Shown here in pieces: positions 57,857-64,000 of a stretch of DNA of 64,000 bases. Each line of letters starts with the position of its first letter. The stretch's first letter is position 1. The stretch is taken from positions 620,001 through 684,000 of the forward strand of contig CP111155.1 in NCBI GenBank assembly GCA_026367775.1, written 5' to 3'. Under the pieces are notes generated by a model that was not told where the DNA came from, did no database searches, and was given only the letters and a program-made list of their open reading frames with translations. Source of the stretch: Exserohilum rostratum. Taxonomy: Eukaryota > Ascomycota > Dothideomycetes > Pleosporales > Pleosporaceae. The position numbers were made by a program, and so were the translations under genes.

Positions 57857-58352
57857 TGTACAGACATGCCGTGCCAAGATCGCGCATATTCGTGCTGACG
57901 TGATCAAATGCCCGAGGTTTCTTCTAGAGGAAAGGTTTCGATGAATGCTGGTATATTCTCTAGGCTATTAGCGAAAGTGGCGTAGACAAGGCTCGTGAGA
58001 TCGTGGCTGTTCGGATCACGCTGACTACAGACATTGCTCCAACTGGGACAAATGGACAGTACGCGGAGGCTGTCTCTTGACTGTCATTTTGGTTTCAAAT
58101 AGCGTTATGAATAGTCATTATAGTCTTTTTGATTAAGAAATACTGAACTTCCCACAGATCTCGTAGGCAAAACATTCTTTAGAACTCGTGCTCTTATTAG
58201 AATTCCAAGTACAGTATCTCGGAGATCTATTGAATACTTTACTCTACTGTGTACATAGCAGAATCTAATATCCTAGCTCTAAAGACACGTATAGGACAAA
58301 AGCAAAAGGTTATCCGTCAACCCTGATTTTCCTCCAGGATCGAAAAGACCGA

Positions 58353-58698
58353 TTAGCTTGATACAGGGCCAGGTCCTTGTTTCCCCAGGCTTTGACAAGT
58401 ATCCTATACATATGCACACATTAGTATGATCCGACAACAGACATTTTTCTTTCGTTACGCCAAAATGGGGAAGACATACGCAGATGGCTCTCGACCCTAG
58501 CTTAATAGATGTTTCATTGCAGGTTACCGGGCAAACCAAGTCGGTGCCGTCCGTACACGTCTCTTTAAATAATTTGTCGCCTGTTGAATCACAGGTCCAC
58601 GTAAATATACCGGTTTGTGGGTCCGTATCAGGAATTGCTGCTGCAAAGGTGGATGCAGCAAGAGAAAGCGTAGTCAGGATAGTAATGAAGGTCTTCAT
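58353..58698 (-). CDS. SSP2: small secreted six-cysteine protein
   Basis: Exons 58480-58698 and 58353-58403, across a 76-bp intron (GTATGT...ACTAAT...TATAG), encode 89 aa. The signal peptide is MKTFITILTTLSLAASTFA. The cysteine spacing is identical to SSP1 (11-7-3-12-2), although the residues between the cysteines differ strongly. The intron again follows the fifth cysteine codon directly. The second exon starts Asp-Thr-Cys and adds a 13-residue tail ending in GPGPVSS. Unspliced, the frame also stays open to 58279, but only splicing restores the family cysteine pattern. A TATTTAAG box at 58803-58810 is 105 bp from the ATG, 35 bp further than in the paralogues. Confidence 0.8.
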
Positions 58699-59432
58699 GA
58701 TGACGATGACGATAGTATTGCCGTTTTTCTTTTTTTGGCGAAAAAATGCTGTATCTTGGAAACGGGGTTGAGAGGTTCAGAGTTTTCGGGGATTGTGTGT
58801 GCCTTAAATACACAAAGGCGTGCCGTGTTGCGGCCACATCCGGTATGTGTGCTTACTCCGAATAGGTTTCCAGCGTCTTACATACTATAAACTCTAAATA
58901 TGAGAGTTTTCGACGAATCGAGGTTCCCCTCAAAGATCGAAGATGCCAATTCGGTTTGTCTGAGGTGTTCCTCGCTAAGTCACTTCTCCTTTTTCCTGAT
59001 GCTTTCCCTCACACAGGAACAGCTTTCAGCATGGATCCCACATTTGTATTATCAGTATACTCCAGAAACGAGTGGTATTTATGTTAGATGTCACAGAAAA
59101 TACATAAGCATAATGTCTTCTTTTCCCTACTTCACATCTTCCGCATGGCATGTTGCAGAACAAATCTTGGTCCACCCATTTGGACAGCTTATGTGAATCG
59201 GGCAATTATCAACAGGATATAGGAACTCAGCAGTATGAATACACCCAGGATATCATGCTGAGCCAAGGCCGTACGCGCATGCTTACGCGGATAAACTTTG
59301 GAACTTCAGACCCCATAGGAAATTTTCGGATGGATCCAGATTCCCCCTGAAGACTGACAACGCCGACTGGCTTTTCCTGAGGCCACTTCTCACTTTTTTT
59401 TTCTCAGCCTTTCCCTCTGTCCAGGACAGCAT
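58699..59432. other. SSP2-SSP3 spacer with promoter-like and possible gene relic
   Basis: Duplicated blocks are visible. The sequence around 58905-59040 resembles 59315-59440. The stretch at about 59240-59310 (GAATACACCCAGGATATCAT to GGATAAACTTTGG) resembles the SSP3 promoter (59803-59870), which suggests remains of another array unit. Confidence 0.4.
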
Positions 59433-59733
59433 CTAGCAGTTCTATATTGATATCAGTATAGCCTAACAACTATTATTTCCTTTTCACAATATGGAGAACA
59501 CTTACACAATCGTTGTATATCTTGTGATTATCAACATCCTGCTTGGAGCAGGTTGTCCTACAAAACTTTTGGTAGGATTTGCCAGTTTGATCAGTACATG
59601 TAGTACTATATCGGAAATTACCTGTAGTCTGACAGGCCCATGGAATCCCGCCTACTGATCCTTGTCTTGGAACATTGTGAGGAACCGCCATAGCAACGGT
59701 AAGCGCAGCAAGAATCGCGACAAGTGTCTTCAT
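59433..59733 (-). CDS. SSP3: small secreted six-cysteine protein
   Basis: Exons 59506-59733 and 59433-59441, across a 64-bp intron (GTAAGT...ACTGAT...TATAG), encode 78 aa. The signal peptide is MKTLVAILAALTVAMA, followed by a short linker. The cysteine frame is C-X11-C-X11-C-X3-C-X13-C-X1-C, that is, SSP1/SSP2 with four extra residues in the second loop and small shifts at the end. The last exon encodes only Asn-Cys. That acceptor is chosen because it supplies the sixth cysteine. A nearer AG (59458-59459) would end the protein without it. The TATATAAG box (59803-59810) is 70 bp upstream. Confidence 0.75.
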
Positions 59734-59802
59734 GATGATAATACGAGTCTTTTCTTTTGGAGAAGATATAAAAACACACTACAATATTCGGGGCTTGTGC
59801 AG

Positions 59803-59810
59803 CTTATATA
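59803..59810 (-). promoter_or_regulatory. TATA box of SSP3
   Basis: TATATAAG followed by CTGCA, 70 bp from the ATG, matching SSP1 and SSP4 in position and context. Confidence 0.6.
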
Positions 59811-60013
59811 CACGAGGGCAGGCTATGCCAAGGTCTTACGTGTGCTTATGGCGACAAACTTTCCAAACCTCATTTCATGTAGCAGTTTTGACTCCGCCCT
59901 TATTTCCGCTTGGAAACCGGCAAAGCCGATTGGCATTGACCAGAGTCTCCCTCGCCAGGTTAGGTGTTTTCTCGGACCTCCTTTCTAGTCCTTTTCTCGA
60001 ATGACGGTGGCAG

Positions 60014-60274
60014 CTAAGAAGGACCCTACATGAATGCTAATATGACCCAACAAATAATAAAAACACGTACGCAGTCAAAGGTCTTCTTCTCTTCAATAGC
60101 TTCTTTGTTGCAGGGGATGGTGCCTGATATAGCGTCTCCGGCTGTACAATTGACTCCAATTGTTAGATTGCCCGTCTTAGTACAGGTGTGCGACGACATA
60201 TATTGGATAACAGCCCTGGAAAAGGTAGGTATAGCGAGGGTAACCACAGCGAGAATATTGGAGGGTGTCTCTAA
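60014..60274 (-). pseudogene. SSP4: start-less, cysteine-depleted paralogue
   Basis: Same structure as the other units: exon-like segments 60071-60274 and 60014-60025 around a 45-bp intron after the fifth-cysteine codon. The position aligned with the ATG-AAG of its neighbours (60274) reads TTA-GAG, so the start codon is gone. The open frame extends upstream to about 60337 with no ATG. Loop lengths are exactly those of SSP1 and SSP2, but the third cysteine is Gly and the sixth (last codon) is Ser. The signal-peptide region is still partly hydrophobic. The TATA box is intact at 60344-60351, 70 bp from the old start. It is a recently decayed gene unless a non-AUG start is used. Confidence 0.7.
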
Positions 60275-60343
60275 GATGATAATACGAGTCTTCTGTTTTG
60301 GAGATACACAGGAGTACGGGGATCGTTGGGCAATCAAATGCGG

Positions 60344-60351
60344 CTTATATA
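60344..60351 (-). promoter_or_regulatory. TATA box retained at SSP4
   Basis: TATATAAG followed by CCGCA, 70 bp from the lost start position. The promoter has outlived the start codon. Confidence 0.55.
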
Positions 60352-60361
60352 TGCAGTACTA

Positions 60362-60783
60362 AGAGCTTTTTATACGTGCTGACGTAGATAGACTATTCCA
60401 GTCTTATTATATAGGAAAGCGATCCGATTGATCGCCACTCTTTAATCATAGTCGCAGTAGGATCGAAGGTGGTTGAATAACGCCGACTATAAGGTACTCC
60501 AATTGAGACTATTTAGTATAGAATAGTTAATATGTAGACGTCCTAGGTAACCAAAACACAGGATCTTGTTCTTCTAGAAAGGTAAGTAAAGAAAGGTTGG
60601 AAATGGATGTGTTTGAAACTACTGGTTGCCCATCTGACTGCTGAATAACTCCACGCCATATAAACCCCAGAATTGATGTATCTCTGCTTATATAGTATAA
60701 CCCATACCCGCCACCCAATTTGGTTGAGATCCCGAAGCCATTGGAGTAGCAACCTTCTCTCGAGTGCTTGACGAAACAACCGC
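60362..60783. other. spacer with array-edge and tail-duplication traces
   Basis: Near 60377 ACGTGCTGACGTAGATAG resembles the SSP1 upstream sequence at 57890. From 60725 to 60775 the DNA resembles the end of the neighbouring coiled-coil gene. No gene seen. Confidence 0.45.
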
Positions 60784-61233
60784 TCAATGTGACTTGGAAG
60801 GCGAGCTAGACTCCGCTTCCATTGGAGCAGCAACCTCCTCTTGACTGTTCGCTGAGCTCTTCTCGCGAAAGGGCAGTGTTGATTCCTTCTGAGTGGTCGA
60901 AAGTGCTTTTTTCTGCTCGAGGTCCCGCGAGATGAATTTGATACGGGCTCGCAGCTCCTCTAACTCGGTATCACTCTTGGCCAACTCCGCATCTACTTCG
61001 CTTTTTGTCTGTTTGCGGATATGAGAAGATCGCAGGCCTTCTTCTGCCTCGTGGTGGGGCTTTGATCTCATTCCCTCCATGGAATTTTCTAGAGCGGCCT
61101 GGAGTCGTGCGTTTTCTTCCAAAACTTTCATGGTGCGGGCCTCGATGTCCTGTCGGTCACATTTGAATGGGTTTAGTTCCGTCCAAGAGGCATCGCGGTT
61201 GTCGTCATCGGTGCTTTCGTTATTATTAGTCAT
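60784..61233 (-). CDS. small coiled-coil protein, unknown
   Basis: A single-exon 149-residue frame starting at the ATG at 61233. It is highly charged. A heptad-like region covers about residues 30-115 (IEARTMKVLEENARLQAALE and AELAKSDTELEELRARIKFI). The C-terminus is Ser-rich. There is no signal peptide or membrane segment. The compact TATA-like AT-rich sequence upstream (61316-61340) and the in-frame coiled coil support a gene. No family recognised; it may be lineage-specific. Confidence 0.6.
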   Translation of the reverse strand: MTNNNESTDDDNRDASWTELNPFKCDRQDIEARTMKVLEENARLQAALENSMEGMRSKPHHEAEEGLRSSHIRKQTKSEVDAELAKSDTELEELRARIKFISRDLEQKKALSTTQKESTLPFREKSSANSQEEVAAPMEAESSSPSKSH

Positions 61234-61460
61234 TGATGAGGTGACCTTGGTAGATAACGTAGCAGGAGAAGAACATCAAGGTCGGGTTTGAGAGAAATGT
61301 AGTGTTGTGGGGTAGACTATATTTATACACTTTATATACGCACCACGCATGGGACTCTCATTTATCCTTCACTGTAGAAACATTCACCTAGAATAGCATG
61401 TCAAGCTAAGCTGGAAGTTTGATGCTTTTACCTTGTAAGGTTGAAGTGAGAGACCGTTCC

Positions 61461-64000
61461 TTACAATCCACTAAGTACGCTCTGCACTCCCACGCTTCCA
61501 GCATCATCTCTCCTAGCAATAAATCCCTTCAGCTCCTGGGCATCCTGTCCACCAGCAGCCCTTAGACGGTCTCTCAGCGCCTCGGGCCCAATAATAAATA
61601 GTGTGCTAACATCTGTCAAAACGTCCATCGCACCAGGCTCCAGTTCTTCGCCTGTCGGCCATGCTCTCACCAGCTCAACGTATTGGTTCATGTCTTTTGA
61701 TACACTGAGACCACCAACCTGGGAGATGGAGAATTTAAGCAGGTGTGCTAGCACAAGGGAGCGGAGACCTCGTGCCAGCTCAGCGAGGAAGAGCGAGAGG
61801 TTGCGTCCGGACAGTGCGGAGGTGGCTTGAGACGCAACGCGCGTAAGGAACGCAGAGACTTCGCGACAGGCTTGCGTTTCGCTCGTGACCATTAGGTCCT
61901 CCTCTTTAGGTCGGAAGTCTGTTTTCTTTTGCTGGGAAAGACACCTGCTGACCCAGTTCAATGAAGCGGTTATTGTCAGGTTGAGAATGTTGGAGAGCTT
62001 CGCTTCGAGCGTTGCCATTGTCGTGTTGGTAGACTTCTCAATCTCACGGCGGATAGTGAGGTTGGCTGTACACAGGGGCAAAAGAATAGTAGTAGTTGTT
62101 TGCTGCAGGAGATGCAAAATCGTGGTAATGGTATGTAGAGAGGGGAGGTGGGACATATCCGGTGGCGTCTTGGAGTTTTCTTGAGCTGCGGCGTGATCTT
62201 GGGCACTGACTCAGTGTTAGTTTCTGTGTTTAACTTCAAAGGAAACCCGACTTACGCATCTAGTGCCGTCTCCAAATACATTTCGCCCATTTGTCGTAGG
62301 AGCAGGTTGAGCAGTACCTGCACGTCTTTCGGTGTTTCGTTGCCAGGCGACAGCTCGAGACCACGTCCGACACCTTCTGCCAGCCACTTGAGCATTCGCT
62401 TGGCCACTGCCAGTGATAATCGACCATCCTCTTCTGTGACCTCGATATCCTTCTTCTCCTGCTGATCTTCTTTCAAACCAGCAATGCGGAGAAGCGTCGC
62501 TTTCTGGCTAGCCGGCAACTCGGTACTTTCCAGACGCTCCATGTACTTGTCTCGAGCGGATGCAGCCAATTCTTTGCCTCGTTGGGCCAGCGAGCCAAAG
62601 TATGAGGTAGGCATTTTGCTACGTCGTGAGTGGTAGATGGTAAATTTGAGCAGCAGTGACGAGTACAGCTCTTCTAAGTTCTTCTTTTCCCGTTCAATGT
62701 ACTTTTCGCCAATGAAATAGGACGAGAATAATTCCTCTAGTTGTTGGTCAAGCGTAGCAGCAACCGCCGATGTAGCTGGCTCTGGGTGCTCTGTCAAGCC
62801 GTGTGTCTTGAGGTCCTCCACGAGCTGGGTAATATAGCCTCTCGAAGCTTGCAGTGAACGCAGGAAAGCAAGCGATGATAGCTCCCCAGCTTTGTCGAGC
62901 ACCATTTCTAGCCTTGATTGAATCGATTGCTGAAAGATTCGTTCCAAGAACTTGATAAGGACTTCCTCATAGTACGGGAAGGCTCGCTTGATGATGGCAG
63001 ATTCTTCTTGGACGACAATCTTGACTTCATCAATTAGTGATTGAAGCGTAGGTTCCACACCAGGAGGCTCAGCATCAGGATCTTGGAGGCGATCCCACGT
63101 TTCCACATCTGTAGCCAGTTCCTCGCCGCTCAACTGCATGCGGTCGATGAAGAAAGAATGTTGGTTGACAAAGGTACCAATGACACTGGCTCCGTCGTTG
63201 AATCCTTTGAGAGCAATGGCGCAGTCACGCATCCCAGGGTAGTTTGGACGCGCATAGCATTCCTGGAACTTGCTGAGAAGGTCCTGTTCCAAGTTCTCCA
63301 AAAACTTCTCAATGACCTCCTTGGTGTTGTGTCTCGGCAGATGTGTCGTCCTCCGCTTTAGGCCATTCTGCGTCTCGCCGTTGACTCGTTGGCCGCCCTC
63401 GGGATCAAGACGTGTGCTGATGCGCAAGAGCTGGCGCGCAATTTCGGCACATCGTACAATGTCACCGTTCTTCCGTTGGTCTTCGAGGATCATAAGCTCG
63501 CCTCGTTCGCTGACCTCTTGCCAGCATTCAATCAGAAACTTTGCATCTAGTGCCCTCTTACGCTGGCGGTCGAGCTCTTCGAGCCGCTCTCCAATGCGCA
63601 TGGCGACGTTGCCTCCCATGTCTGACCCTCCGTCGTCGCCTCCGTTCAGCGAGCTGTCGAGCTTCTGGAACCTATCCATAGCCCGCTCCAGCCTCCTCCC
63701 CAGGGATTCAACATTCTGATTATGCTGTAATTCTGCACGCCGCACAGCGCCAGAAAGGTCTGTCTCTTTTTCCTCCAGGTCCTCGGATAGGCTGTTGAGG
63801 CTTCTCAGCGCATGCTCAAAGGTTCGGATCAACGGCTTTGGGTCGAACGTCTGCTGCCCGCCAGCGCTTCCAGAGCGCCGTGTTGCAGGTACGGCGGCTT
63901 GAGAGAGGTCTTCGATAAAGTCTTTGACCAGGAAATCTTTGCTCTGTGCAAGTCAGTACAGGAGAGCACTGCACAGCTATACGGCAGCTTACAGTGAACT
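61461..64000 (-). CDS. SEC10: exocyst complex component Sec10 (5' end outside window)
   Basis: Visible exons: 63993-64000 (end of an exon that continues beyond the window), 62256-63943 and 61461-62205, with introns of 49 and 50 bp. The 813 or so visible residues run from SKDFLVKDFIEDLSQAA to the stop at 61461. The sequence is helical throughout, as expected for a CATCHR-fold tether. Recognisable Sec10 stretches include FDPKPLIRTFEHALRSLN, VAMRIGERLEELDRQRKRAL and NQHSFFIDRMQL. Sec10 links the Sec15 and Exo70 side of the exocyst, which docks secretory vesicles at growing tips. The acceptor at 62206 was preferred over a closer AG because it continues the frame. COG subunits were considered, but the N-terminal blocks fit Sec10. 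Confidence 0.85.

Noticed and set aside
58279..58352. Longer SSP2 C-terminus from the unspliced frame
   Set aside because: It ignores a good intron and destroys the cysteine spacing shared with the three paralogues.
60275..60337. N-terminal extension of SSP4 as a true protein start
   Set aside because: The frame has no ATG upstream of the old start position, and the extension replaces a signal peptide with polar sequence. Decay is simpler.

Overview
The window is nuclear DNA from a filamentous ascomycete, most likely a Dothideomycete of the Pleosporales type. The order is an inference; the ascomycete placement is well supported. Genes have short introns (about 45-90 bp, GT...AG with CTRAY-type branch sites). 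The families are fungal: a Mnn10-type mannosyltransferase, fungal topoisomerase I, Rpc40, Noc4, a Zrc1-type zinc transporter, a Ptr2-type peptide transporter, GPI proteins and small cysteine-rich secreted proteins. I assembled gene models by hand from splice signals and reading-frame continuity. There are about 27 protein-coding loci (two cut by the window edges), one decayed gene, and no tRNA, rRNA or CRISPR array that I can support.

Layout. 0-14.5 kb: the tail of an unknown protein, a serine-rich single-pass membrane protein, a Golgi mannosyltransferase (Mnn10-like), a large cysteine-palmitoylation-type membrane protein, and a phosphate:H+ symporter-family MFS transporter. 14.5-18.4 kb: gene-free, holding two oppositely oriented copies of a roughly 200-bp inverted-repeat element (MITE), one with its empty target site preserved nearby. 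18.4-41 kb: the housekeeping block. It contains a GPI-anchored protein, Noc4, F1Fo-ATP synthase subunit b (ATP4), an atypical SDR enzyme, topoisomerase I, ATP synthase gamma (ATP3), an unknown fungal protein, Rpc40, the 49-kDa complex I subunit and a DUF202 membrane protein. Three mitochondrial oxidative phosphorylation genes therefore lie within about 16 kb. Two divergent pairs (TOP1/ATP3 and RPC40/NUO49) share promoters.

41-56 kb: a GPI-type arylsulfotransferase-family protein, a third MITE copy, a glycine-rich tandem-repeat protein, a small membrane-anchored protein, a CDF zinc transporter and a PTR2 oligopeptide transporter, separated by long gene-poor gaps. 56-61 kb: the accessory part. 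A serine/threonine-rich GPI-type protein is followed by a tandem array of four paralogues on the minus strand, here called SSP1-SSP4. They encode small secreted proteins with the cysteine frame C-X11-C-X7-C-X3-C-X12-C-X2-C. All four keep the same intron immediately after the fifth cysteine codon, and a matching TATA box. SSP4 has lost its start codon and exactly two of the six cysteines. The window ends with a coiled-coil protein and most of the exocyst subunit Sec10.

The most novel item is the SSP array, which looks like a recently duplicated, partly decaying secreted-protein (candidate effector) family.
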